From: Morinoia aosen
Taxonomy: Eukaryota; Arthropoda; Malacostraca; Amphipoda; Talitridae
Direction of reading: 5' to 3'
Assembly (NCBI GenBank): GCA_030386875.1
Contig: CM059559.1
Coordinates: 6,073,177-6,137,176, forward strand
DNA length: 64,000 nucleotides
Shown: positions 33,384-43,012 of the stretch, one piece after another
Layout of the letters: every line of letters begins with the position of its first letter
Numbering within the stretch: position 1 is the first letter of the stretch
Program-made: the position numbers and the translations under genes
Notes under the pieces: model-generated
Told to the model about the DNA's origin: nothing
What the model saw: only the letters and a program-made list of their open reading frames with translations
The model's database searches: none

Positions 33384-34433
33384 GGTCAATATTTAGTTCA
33401 GGTGATCCACCGAAATTAAACATTCCGTTTCCAAGAATCATGAAAGGAGCCCATTTAAAAACGCTTCACACGAATGCCATTCTGCTCGCTGATGCGTCAT
33501 TTCCTAGTTATTCCACCATAGAACATTAGCGACACCGTAGGAGTGAATGCCGTACATTTAATATCATAATATTTTTAAAACGTAATATTTTTCGGAAATA
33601 AACTTTATTGCATTATTAACCAAAGCCATTCTAGAAGTGGGTTCAGGCTCCGCGAGGCTGGAAAATAATACATTACAAAGTACCCAAGCGTACTCTAATG
33701 GCTCAAGCGCGCAACGCAACTGCTATGGTAGACGAAAATTTCAAAGTTGAATGACTAAAAAAAAACGCATCAGCGAGCTGAATGTCGTTCATTTAAAACG
33801 TTTTTAAATGGGTTTCTTTAGTGATTCTTTGGAACGGTATTTATAATTTCGGTAAATCTGAAGGAGATGACAGTTGTCGATTTTGTAAATTTCGATGCCT
33901 TAGCATAGTTAATTAGATCGAAATAAACAAGTTTTCTTCTATGCACTTTTTGTCTCAAATGAGTATTTTATTAGTTATAGTGGTAAATGACTTACCGCAA
34001 CTCCAGTCTTTGAAGCGGAAAGAAATTCTTTGATCGAGTTGTATGGCAATACTGCAATGGCGTCTCGCTTCCAGCGCTCTGTCTTGAAAGACGAAACCAA
34101 ACCTACCGCTATACCTCGTTAAATACTCATTTGACGAAAAAAGTGTATAGAATAAAAGTTGTTTATTTCGATGTTATTACCATGTTTCAAGTAACAAAAA
34201 TTCGAAAACCGATGAGTAGCTGTTTATTCGAGCGCATTCGTCATCAATGACGAAACTAAACTTACCGCTATAAATCGTAAAATACTCATTTGAGACGAAA
34301 AAAGAATAGAAGAAAACTTGTTTATTTTGATTCAATTAATTGGGTTCAGGCACCAAAAAGTGGAAAATCGACAACTGTCATCTCCTTTAGATTTACCATA
34401 ATTTCCGTGAATCACCTAAACTGCATATTGACC
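33384..34433. mobile_element. Palindromic MITE family 3 copy split by a family 1 insertion
   Basis: The left end GGTCAATATTTAGTTCAGGT is mirrored by ACCTAAACTGCATATTGACC at the right end. Mirrored inner blocks (AAGAATCATGAAAGGAGCCC against GGGTTTCTTTAGTGATTC; GCCATTCTGCTCGCTGATGC against GCATCAGCGAGCTGAATG) match the family. Its right arm is interrupted by the element at 33851-34397. A partial family 3 arm also lies at 33175-33265. Confidence 0.75.
33851..34397. mobile_element. Palindromic MITE family 1, complete copy with exact 8-bp duplication
   Basis: Ends GGTAAATCTGAAGGAGATGA and TCATCTCCTTTAGATTTACC. Flanked by ATAATTTC on both sides (33843-33850 and 34398-34405), which when removed restores the family 3 arm. 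Length 547 bp. Internal mirrored blocks include AAATAAACAAGTTTTCTTCT and TCAAATGAGTATTTTA. It also contains GCGCTC-flanked mirrored segments shared with 20.9-21.05 kb. Confidence 0.9.
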
Positions 34434-34656
34434 ACCGTGCGATATATCTTCCAATGAATAAAACTTGTCATGGAAACAGAAGGTAGATTTCGATTGCATC
34501 CTTTGTAGGACAAATGGCACTAGCCTAATCGATGAAATTAAATTAGTAGTACTATATACTTCCGAAGAGAGCAGAAATTTGGGTAAATCTGAAGGATATG
34601 TCAGTTATCGATTTTCCACTTTTTGGTGCCTGAACCTAATTAATTGAATCAAAATA

Positions 34657-35332
34657 AGGTCAATGTGAAGTTTCATGCAATCACGGAAAATAATAATGCC
34701 GATCCCAGGAATCACTAAAGGAACACATTTCAGAACGTTTTACATGAATGACATTCTGCTCGCTGATGCGTTATTTTCGAATAATTGAACTTTGAAGTTG
34801 GCCTTGGCGCCAAAGGAAGCGAGCGCGTGAAACGGAATTTAATTAATAACGGAAGCTATTACAAACGTAAAGAGGTTGGGTCGTGAGGGGGAGGCACAGT
34901 TCTTCTAGTGAAAATTATAAATAAAGCTTCTAACCCACCCATTAGGGTGACGACCGCAATCTTGTTGACATCGGGTCCAAAATGGCGGCGCCCATGGTGG
35001 TCGCCATGTTAGACCCGATGTAAACAAGATTCCGGTCGTCACCCTAATGGGTGGTTTAGAAGCTTTATTTATACTTTTCACTAAAAGAACTGTGGCTACC
35101 CCTCACGACCCAACCTCTTTACGTTTGTATTAGGGGGTTATCTTCCGTTTTTAATTAAATTACGCTCGCTTCCTTGGGCGCGCGACGGCCAACTTCAAAG
35201 TTCAATAATTCGAAAATAACGCATCAGCGAGCAGAATGTCGTTCATGAAAAACGTTCTTAAATGGGTTCCTTTAGTGATTGCTTGGAATATAATTATCAA
35301 TTTCCGTGATTGCATGAAACTTCACATTGACC
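34657..35332. mobile_element. Palindromic MITE family 3 carrying a family 2 foldback, with target-site duplication
   Basis: Ends GGTCAATGTGAAGTTTCATG and CATGAAACTTCACATTGACC. Host sequence CAAAATA is present on both sides (34650-34656 and 35333-35339), and the uninterrupted family 1 sequence elsewhere contains it once, so this is an insertion duplication of about 7 bp. The centre (about 34856-35138) is a family 2 foldback. Confidence 0.88.
34856..35138. mobile_element. Foldback MITE family 2, long form
   Basis: CTATTACAAACGTAAAGAGG ... CCTCTTTACGTTTGTATTAG arms, then mirrored AAGCTTCTAACCCACCCATT and AATGGGTGGTTTAGAAGCTT, then mirrored TGACATCGGGTCCAA-like blocks around AAAATGGCGGC (34979-34989) and GGTCGCCATG. 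Nested inside 34657-35332. Confidence 0.85.
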
Positions 35333-35439
35333 CAAAATAAACAAGTTTTCTTCTGTGCACTTTCCGTCTCAAATGAGTATTTTACGATTTATAGCGGTAG
35401 GTTTAGTTTCGTCGGTAAATGTTTAGTTTACCTTCGGCA

Positions 35440-36180
35440 GGGAAATTAAAGATGTCGTTGCTGACAATCACTAAATGAGCACATTTAAAAACCTTTTACA
35501 AGAATGACATTATGCTCGCTGATGCGTTATCTGTCGACAACAATGAGCACCACAGCCGTCAGTTCAGTGCAGCAGAACGAACGTTCTTTCCATAATTAGG
35601 AGTATTTCCTCATCTTTATTTTGTAATTTCTTTCTCTTTTCTGTATTAATATTGGTCAATGTATAGTTTCCCTTCGGCAGGGAAATTAAAGATGTCGTTG
35701 CTGATAATCACTAAATGAGCACATTTAAAAACCTTTTACATGAATGGCATTATGCTCTCTGATGCGTTATTTCCGAATTATTTAACTTTGAAGTTGGCTG
35801 TCGCGCGCCACAGGAAGTGACCGCGCCAAGCGTAATTTAATTAATAATGGAAGCTAACCCCCTATTATACAAACGTAAAGAGGTTGGGTCGTGAGGGTTA
35901 GCCACAGTTCTTTTAGTGAAAAGTATAAATAAAGCTTCTAACCCACCCGTTAGGGTGACGATCGCAATCTTGTTTACATCGGCACAAAGATGGCGGCGCC
36001 CATGGCGGTGCCCATCATCTTCCAGTCGATGTAAACAAACGTCACTAGCAACCTTTATTTATAATTTTCACTAAAAGAACTGTGGCTAACCCTCACGACC
36101 CAACCTCTTTACGCTTGTAATAGGCGGGTTAACTACCCTTATTAACTAAATTACGGCGCGGGCGCGCGCGCGCCCAAGCA
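35440..36180. mobile_element. Family 3 fragments with a third long-form family 2 foldback
   Basis: GGCAGGGAAATTAAAGATGT followed by the family 3 arm occurs twice in direct orientation (35448-35530 and 35678-35770). A family 2 foldback spans about 35858-36128 (CCCCCTATTATACAAACG ... CGCTTGTAATAGG) and has the exact YY1-type word AAGATGGCGGC at 35987-35997. It ends in a GC-rich GCGCGGGCGCGCGCGCGCCC run at about 36157, directly abutting a SINE fragment. Confidence 0.75.
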
Positions 36181-36189
36181 CAATACCCC

Positions 36190-36350
36190 ACTCTACCCAG
36201 GTGTCTGAAATGGGCACCGGTCTCGACCGGGGGAAAGCGTCATGGCGTCCTGGCGTTAGTTATAAGGCATTTGAAAATCCAATGAACAAGGTGATATGTA
36301 TCAGGCTTGATTGGAAATAAAGCATCCGTAGATGCCTTCATTATCATTAC
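36190..36350 (+). mobile_element. 5'-truncated tRNA-derived SINE
   Basis: Matches the body of the SINE at 11.5-11.8 kb from CTCTACCCAGGTGTCTGAAA to AAAGCATCCGTAGATGCCTT, lacks the tRNA-like head, and ends ATTATCATTAC. The two copies differ at only a few positions, so the family was active fairly recently. Confidence 0.85.
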
Positions 36351-36638
36351 TACACACACGGGTGCAGTAACTCAAAGTTCTCCGATTCAAAGGTGTTCTC
36401 GATCCACAATGAAAATCCATCGTCCATGAAATTGTGTTGTCTCGCATAGTTATCATTATGTGTATCGTCAAATGTAGATTAAGCAAAATTAGGATTACAT
36501 AGCCCTCTAACAATTCTTTTCGACTAGTGACATGAGTATTTAAATACTCATGTGTGTGTATCACTAAGTGTATTAACTTTAAAATATTTTAAAAACCAAG
36601 ATGGTACTTTTGTATCATCTCTATTGGCGATAAAAAAA

Positions 36639-36713
36639 ATTTTTCTTTTTTTTTCTTTCTTATACAGGATTCCCCTTTGTAATCCTGTATAAGAAAGAAA
36701 AAAAAGAAAATTT
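36639..36713. repeat. Near-perfect hairpin
   Basis: TTTCTTTCTTATACAGGATT, a short loop CCCCTTTGT, then AATCCTGTATAAGAAAGAAA, with T/A-rich extensions on both sides (TTTTCTTTTT against AAAAAGAAAA): a stem of about 30 bp. It could be a tiny MITE or a fold-back of a retained tail; no relative is seen in this window. Confidence 0.8.
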
Positions 36714-37462
36714 CTTATCTCCAAATTTTGTTGCGACCGTCGTAAGAATTACGGACTAACTTGCAATTTTTTGATTAATTGTAAACTGTACTTGATTAAT
36801 ACCAAATATACTCTGTATTTTTTATGAATATTAAAAATCACAAGACGAAGTCTCACTACCAGCTAAGGGCTGGTCAATAAAATTACCTCCGAATTTTTGT
36901 TGTTTGGAGATACGCTGCTAAGGTTTCTCAAATTAATTTAAAAAAAACACTTGAAAGACATGTGGTGTTTTTTATTTCATGTTTTATTTGTTGTAAAAGA
37001 ATAACACTAGTGATGTCATGCTAGTTACAACAGCGCAACTGTTGTAAAAAATGAGCTTTAGGTACTTGTTTGTTATCTCTTTGCACTTATTTTTTTAACT
37101 TATTTTCTTAATTTACTATGCGTAGAATGGACTCGTGCATTTGGTCAGGTTAGGTTGGATTAAATGAATAGTTAACGTTGACGTTCATGTGGGTGATCAA
37201 CTATCTTGTACGTTATCTGCCAACACTTTGCAATTTAATTTTCTTAACTATTTAGACATAGCTGTTTGTCCGAACGAACGTCGAAGTTAACTTTTTATCT
37301 GAAGGAACCAATTGATAGGACAATCAACTATATGAAAACTAAGGAAATAGAATTATAAAATGTTAACAGCGAACAAGTACCAATTCTTTTTCAAATTGAT
37401 TGCAAGAACGCAAATTATTTCTTGATTTGAAGAAAAATCGGCACACGTTTCATAGAAATTAA
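36714..37462. other. Intron of gene C; no exon seen
   Basis: AT-rich sequence without supported features. Confidence 0.4.
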
Positions 37463-37684
37463 CACATTCATTGCGGTATGACCCACCGGTGGGTCGTAGT
37501 TAGGTTTTTCCTGCTGCGAAACGACCCATCGATGGGTCGTTTTGAAGAATTCTAACAACCTTTCTAAATTAGTGGTATTTAACAGGCCCAGTTAATGTTT
37601 GGTATTTACAAATTTGCTTATCACTTTTGACTTTAAAATTAAGTTGAATTTTGAACTTCAGTTAAACCCATCGCAACTAACGTG
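37463..37684. mobile_element. piggyBac-type MITE next to a splice acceptor
   Basis: Flanked by TTAA at 37459-37462 and 37685-37688. The ends are inverted (CACATTCATTGC at left; read inward from the right CACGTTAGTTGC). Inside are the palindromes GACCCACCGGTGGGTC and AACGACCCATCGATGGGTCG, typical of the TTAACACNTTGNNTGC MITE type found in many insects. Its right TTAA is 45 bp upstream of the acceptor of the 37734 exon. Confidence 0.85.
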
Positions 37685-37733
37685 TTAAGTTAATGTCCAA
37701 ATGGTTTACAGCTGTACTTTTTCTCCTGTTCAG

Positions 37734-39296
37734 GCATACCTCGCTCATTTGAAGAAAACGACCAGCGCAATCAACGCAGCATCTCCTGACGAAAATTTGA
37801 TCGACCACTTCCTAGAAAATGATGCAAACTTGAGTGATTTTTCAAGTTCACCAGCCAAGGCTTCGAAGAAACCTGTGAAAACTTACTTCAAAGGGTCAAA
37901 ACTTTCGGAAAACCTTCGGAAATACGAGAAGAAGTATGTAAGGGGTGACGTTAAGAAAATAATTCACAAGTCCAGCGTCGAGAGGGTGCCCGAAGAGTCG
38001 GACGAAGACAGCGTAGCTGACGGGAGTACGTCGGACAAATCCATCTTGGACAGCCAGCTGGAGCAGTGGCTTCAAGAGACCTCGTTGTCTGACGCCTCTC
38101 CAAAAGCTGCCACGGTGTCACGTGCAAGAAAATCAGGACTGAAAAACGTCCTGTCAGCAGAAAGTTTGTTCCAGTCCTCCCCTGCTCACAGATCAGTTTC
38201 CAGGGAGAATTTGTTTTCGGCTTCTAACCGGAGACGAGCGTTTGGGGCTTCTCGAGGTGGTAGCGGTGACCCTCCCTCGCAAAGTTTATCCTACGAGCTT
38301 TCTGACGTGAGAAGCGGAGTTCGAGAAGGTGATCAAACCATCTCCACGACACCAGAGCGTTCTATAGGTAGCTTGCTGAGAAAAACTAGCAAGAACAGCA
38401 TTTTCAAGTCATCTTCGTTGCGAGACGACTCTTCTACTCCGGAAGAATATTTGTCGAGGAAAATTTCCAGAAGAGATTCGTACGTTTACAAAGACGGCGT
38501 GGGACTCGTTAGTGCATCGTCTTCTTCGAATGAAACTATTCACACCGACTTTGATATTTCTGATGAAATTGACGAACGTTCTTCCGAGGTACACACGCAG
38601 TCAGTACCCGAGGTAGAGAGTAAATCTGATGAAATATTGTCGGGAAATTCTCCAGTCAGCTCTACATCGGAGGAAAAGCGGGACCCTCAAGCCAACTTTG
38701 CTCAAGCATCCTCAAATCCAGGATGTAACCGCACTAAAACAAAAAAGAAAATCCCCGATACTAGAAGAAATTCTTTAGATAATAATGTATCCCCTTTGGA
38801 TTGTAGTAACTACAGCTCAACATTTGAAAGTAACAGTTCTCGAGACACGCCTTCTCGGTCGGGTACCAAAAATGGAATGAAACTGAACTCCACAGCGGGT
38901 ACTGAATCAAATCACGACAATCACACTCTAGGTTCTTCCGTTTTGGAGTCAAAGTCGACCAGCAACAGCAGAACCAACCACATGACGTCTAGTACGTCAA
39001 TATCTCTGGAAAATACATCAGCATCGGAAATATCAAGTCATTACACTCACAAAAACTACAAAAGGTCAAAAAAGCATCATAAACATCGTTCCTATTCGCA
39101 CGAGAGCAGGTGCTCTAGGTGCGATCGCTCGATTAGGCATGCACGTCGGAAAAAGAAACACCGGAGAAGAGAACCTTACAGCAGTGACTACAGCTCGTCA
39201 TCATCGTCTCCTGACTCTTCAGTTACGGTCAGAAAGCGGGCCCGGAGCTGCAGAAAGTGCCGTAGGAGGAAACGCAATGAGTGCAAAAATTGCAAG
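37734..39296 (+). CDS. Large exon of gene C: Ser-rich, basic, probably disordered protein
   Basis: A 521-codon open exon with acceptor TACTTTTTCTCCTGTTCAG|GCA and donor TTGCAAG|GTGAGT, phase 0 at both ends. The frame is open to an ATG at 37701, but that lies upstream of the strong acceptor and inside its pyrimidine tract, so I do not take it as the start. It begins A-Y-L-A-H-L-K-K, then an acidic F-L-E-N-D-A-N-L-S-D-F-S stretch, long Ser/Thr/Asp/Glu-rich low-complexity sequence, and near its end an Arg/Lys/His cluster (S-K-K-H-H-K-H-R; A-R-R-K-K-K-H-R-R-R) with CxxC pairs (S-R-C-S-R-C-D; C-R-K-C-R-R-R-K; C-K-N-C-K) that could bind zinc or nucleic acid. No enzyme domain is seen. Confidence 0.8.
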
Positions 39297-41051
39297 GTGA
39301 GTTATCCAATACTGTTTTGAACTTTGTTTCAAATGAGCTGTTTCAATGGTAGTTTCTAGATAGGGAAGCCTTGCGAAGCTTACAATAACCTTCATTTAGG
39401 TAGAAGGGCAAGAATCAACGAACACGCGAATATCGTATTCAAAGCGTTGATTCTGAGTTACTGGTACATACAACCAGTATCAAAATAATCAAAATTGTTT
39501 GATTGAAATCTTCGGGAAGACGAGTGTGCTGAAAGAAATCTTTAGGATCGGCATCTTTTCGACGCATGACCTTCTAAAGTTGCTAAGAATTCTTCAGTCT
39601 GTTAAGTAGTACTAGTCAGTGCACAAATGATGCATCATCAGCGTAGCTTCGAGGATAAGCGACTCTCAGAAGTAATCTTCGCTACACAAAAAGCAATAAA
39701 AGAAGCTTAGTGTAATGCTGGTGTGGGTGGATTTAGTTTCGTTAAAGGCCTGCCTATAGTGCATGATAGCCTTCTTTTTGGTGGAGAGGACCGGGGCTGC
39801 GGACAACTGGCGTCACACAATGCGTAAGCGCCTTTGATCTCATACACGAGAGCCTGTGATGTTTTATTACTTTAATTGTCATCAATATTTTGTCCAGTTG
39901 AGTTGCTTTTGGCTACAGTAGTAGAGTAGTATTATTCGAGCTGATCCCGCTGTTAAAATCACTATCTTTTTAATATATAGATGAAATTAAATATTCGTGT
40001 AAAAATTATTTAGAGAAAAAAAAATTGTTATGATGTGAAATATCGGGGAAAATTTTACAAAAAATTCTGAAACTTACGCGTCCTCACTTTCTCGTCTCCT
40101 CAGAAGGGTACAGCTATTGTATCTGTAGGACTTAGCGCTCCTATGTAGCGCTCCTATGGAGGAATACGAGGTCCCGAGCTGAAGGTTTGGTAGGTCTATT
40201 CTTTCGTTGAAATAAAATTGTTTATTTTTGTTATGGACCACCTTTCTTCGGTTTACTACCGCCCCTTATCAGCACCTGTGATTTTTTCTTCAACTTTTAT
40301 CTTCTTTCATAAACTTCACAATGTTACTCTTATTATGCGCAATGAATCCAGCTTGGGGACTCACTTGTACATAGTTTTTTTTTGTTGCCATAATTATTTA
40401 CTGAATGCTCTTTCTTCTCTTATGTATGACTGGGAAAGGTAAATAACTTATAATCTAAGGCAATCTATTCCAATCTTCCCTTCCTTATTGCATTCTGATA
40501 CACCAGAGTGCTGCATCCATGCACTTATTGCTCGACCATATTCACTTCACCTCCTCTTCCTTCAAAAAAGATAACATCCCCGAAAGTTGAAAATAGTAAG
40601 AAGTTTTTTCTGATACGAGGACAGAGCGAAAATTTTAAAGTTTTAACTTAGCAGTAATTTGAAGTATCAGTGTGCAATAGATAAGAAATAACACGTCAGT
40701 GAAACGAAATTCGAGGCGGTATGTTAATTGCTTGGTTTTCGGCCGTTTTGTGTAAAGAAGTCACTCCGGTTACCGATGACCAATTTATACTGTGTTTATG
40801 AAATCTGCTCTTAATTTTAAGGTTTATTCAATTTACTATGAGTTGAAAAGCGTGGCGTCTCTGCAGAGAACTAGTGAAATTGTAGTGTTTCATCGAAAAT
40901 AAATCGTGAAGTTGTACTCATCAGCCAGTAAATGACTCATTTGAACCACAGCGCTTATACGTGAGTACAAGGTGGAATGCATTGTTCAGCAGGGGCTTAC
41001 AGGAGAAAGAAATTATGATCTAGTGTGGTTTAAGATAGTAAATATTTCCAG
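39297..41051. other. Intron of gene C
   Basis: Holds a family R repeat (40095-40470); otherwise AT-rich sequence with no supported exon. Confidence 0.5.
40095..40470 (+). mobile_element. Interspersed retroelement-like repeat (family R)
   Basis: Starts TCTCCTCAGAAGGGTACAGC and carries the family landmarks TATTGTATCTGTAGGACTTA, CCCGAGCTGAAGGTTTGGTA, GTTGAAATAAAATTGTTT, ATGGACCACCTTTCTTCGG and the 3' AATAACTTATAATCTAAGGC. Same orientation and boundaries as the complete copy at 45198-45564. Confidence 0.8.
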
Positions 41052-41163
41052 CATCTGCAAGACCTTCTCCTATGGAGCACAAGCAGAGAACGCCTCTGGA
41101 GTTTCGACGTCCAAAACTTGCTGCCTGTCGTGCCGGTGGGACTCGGAACATCCAAAAGTGAAG
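41052..41163 (+). CDS. Gene C exon 3
   Basis: Acceptor GTAAATATTTCCAG|CAT and donor AGTGAAG|GTATCG bound 112 bp; phase 0 in, phase 1 out. The frame reads H-L-Q-D-L-L-L-W-S ... F-D-V-Q-N-L-L-P-V-V-P-V-G. It fits both the 37734 exon (phase 0 out) and the 41999 exon (needs one base in), which a chance open frame would rarely do. Hydrophobic and ordered-looking, unlike the large exon before it. Confidence 0.6.
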
Positions 41164-41834
41164 GTATCGAACGGAACTTGATTTAATAAGCAATGTGTTG
41201 AGGTTTCCTTCAGCAACTCCCCCTCTATTATAAATTAGACAGAGCCTCTTGCATGAGATTAGGTATGACTATTTTTTCAAATTTCTCAACCTTACGGAAT
41301 TTTTCCAGTTCCTCAAGCGTTAAAAGACAAAAAAATTGCTTAAATATGATAAGTAATTTTCTTCGACTTATAACGTGTGATGAACTGGAAAAATATGATT
41401 CAATTTTGTTACTACTACATACATTGTTCACATGCGTGGAGAACAAGACATGTTCTTCCTGTGGTACTTGGAACAGACAAAAGTGAGCTTTTTTTCGCTG
41501 GAAATGTATCAAGGCTTCCTTCAAAACTTGAGTTATTTATACGTGAGATCAGTTTATTTCATGAGAACAAGTATTCTTCTATTTAATTGCTTGGGAATTA
41601 TTCTCAATTATCATTGGTGTGAGTGGAATTCATCTCGCCTCTTTCGAACTCACAGTGTTAAAGCAACTTCAGCCTAGTCAATCGGAGAGGAAGACGATCC
41701 CAATGTCACTTCTCATTTTCTTTCGCATTGCAAGAGAAAATAAATCTATAAAGTGATGAATATGAATATAAATGCAAGGAAATGGTGACAGTTTACGTAG
41801 AGACCTGTAACTTGATAAGGTCCTTCTGTAAAAT

Positions 41835-41975
41835 CGTTCATTCCGTCAATTAGTTTATTCCGGCAATTCTTTTTCACTGTATAATAGTTTATTCCTGCCT
41901 TTCAGTTTTCCTGTTTAATAGTTTATTCCTGTTGTTAGTTTTTACGGTAAAATAGTTTATTCTGTGAAATCGTCC
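41835..41975. repeat. Degenerate tandem repeat (about 35 bp) just upstream of a splice acceptor
   Basis: The phrase ATAGTTTATTCCTG and relatives occur four times (TTAGTTTATTCCGG, TAATAGTTTATTCCTG twice, AATAGTTTATTCTG), with spacers such as CCTTTCAGTTTTCCTG. It ends about 20 bp before the acceptor of the 41999 exon, so that exon has tandem repeats on both sides. Confidence 0.65.
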
Positions 41976-41998
41976 ATTTTCAATTCAATTGTTCGCAG

Positions 41999-42180
41999 GT
42001 GCCCTTGCCAAAGTGGAGCGCGTTGAGGACGCGATGCGGGAGACGATCTCCCTGGGCCACAAGTTCCTGGCCTGCCAGCGCTCGCTGTACGGCGCCTACT
42101 GCTCCACCCTCCAGTCCACCCACCGCTACACCACCCTGCGCCAACTCAGGGAAGCGTCGGCACCCGGGTCTCAAAACTGA
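41999..42180 (+). CDS. Gene C last exon: conserved-looking C-terminal domain
   Basis: Acceptor TTCAATTGTTCGCAG|GT completes a Gly codon from exon 3. The GC-rich exon reads A-L-A-K-V-E-R-V-E-D-A-M, then a helical stretch I-S-L-G-H-K-F-L-A-C-Q-R-S-L-Y, then H-R-Y-T-T-L-R-Q-L-R-E-A, and stops at TGA 42178-42180. The pattern of a long helix with F-L-x-x-Q-R-x-L followed by Y-T-T-L at the very C-terminus recalls the C19orf44-like (DUF4614) family from memory; I hold this as a suggestion only. The final residues (about A-P-G-S-Q-N) and the stop codon belong to the first unit of the 50-bp minisatellite that follows. Confidence 0.65.
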
Positions 42181-43012
42181 GTGCCGCATCTCGTATGTAC
42201 GAGGTAAGTGAACCCGGGCCCCAAAACTGAGTTCCGCATCTCATCTGTACGAGGTAAGTGAACCCGGGCCTCAAAACTGAGTTCCGCATCTCGTATGTAC
42301 GAGGTAAGTGAACCCGGGCCTCAAAACTGAGTTCCGCATCTCGTCTGTACGAGGTAAGTGAACCCGGGCCTCAAAACTGAGTTCTGCATCTCGTATGTAC
42401 GAGGTAAGTGAACCCGGGCCTCAAAACTGAGTTCTGTATCTCGTCTGTACGAGGTAAGTGAACCCGGGTCTCAAAACTGAGTTCTGCATCTCGTATGTAT
42501 GTGCGAGGTAAGTGAACCCGGGCCTCAAAACTGAGTTCTGCATCTCGTCTGTACGAGGTAAGTGAACCCGGGCCTCAAAACTGAGTTCTGCATCTCGTAT
42601 GTACGAGGTAAGTGAACCCGGGTCTCAAAACTGAGTTCCGCATCTCGTCTGTACGAGGTAAGTGAACCCGGGTCTCAAAACTGAGTTCTGCATCTCGTAT
42701 GTATGTGCGAGGTAAGTGAACCCGGGCCTCAAAACTGAGTTCCGCATCTCGTCTGTACGAGGTAAGTGAACCCGGGCCTCAAAACTGAGTTCTGTATCTC
42801 GTCTGTACGAGGTAAGTGAACCCGGGCCTCAAAACTGAGTTTTGCATCTCGTATGTACGAGGTAAGTGAACCCGGGTCTCAAAACTGAGTTCCGCATCTC
42901 GTCTGTACGAGGTAAGTGAACCCGGGTCTCAGAACTGAGTGCCGCATCTCGTCTGTATGTGCGAGGTAAGTGAACCCGCGTCTCAAAACTGAGTTCCGTA
43001 TTAGGCAAGTGA
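42158..43012. repeat. 50-bp minisatellite containing a consensus splice donor in each unit
   Basis: About 16 units of GAGGTAAGTGAACCCGGGCC + TCAAAACTGAGTTCCGCATC + TCGTCTGTAC, 50 bp each. Three are expanded by 4 bp (GTATGTATGTGC). Every unit carries GAG|GTAAGTGA, a near-perfect 5' splice site, and CCCGGG. Variants C/T at ACCCGGGYCTC and TCGTMTGTAC are shuffled among units, showing exchange. The array begins inside the last coding exon of gene C. Confidence 0.95.

Larger units (their letters stand above)
34583..35430. mobile_element. Truncated family 1 copy, interrupted by a family 3 element
   Basis: GGTAAATCTGAAGGATATGT at the left runs to TTGAATCAAAATA, where the 34657-35332 element intervenes. 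It resumes as CAAAATAAACAAGTTTTCTT ... TTTATAGCGGTAGGTTTAGT and ends near 35420 without the mirrored end. Only the left half of the palindrome survives. Confidence 0.7.

Noticed and set aside
37701..37733. ATG 37701 as the start of the 539-codon frame
   Set aside because: It lies in the pyrimidine tract directly upstream of a strong acceptor (CTCCTGTTCAG) and the exon joins in phase to an upstream exon.
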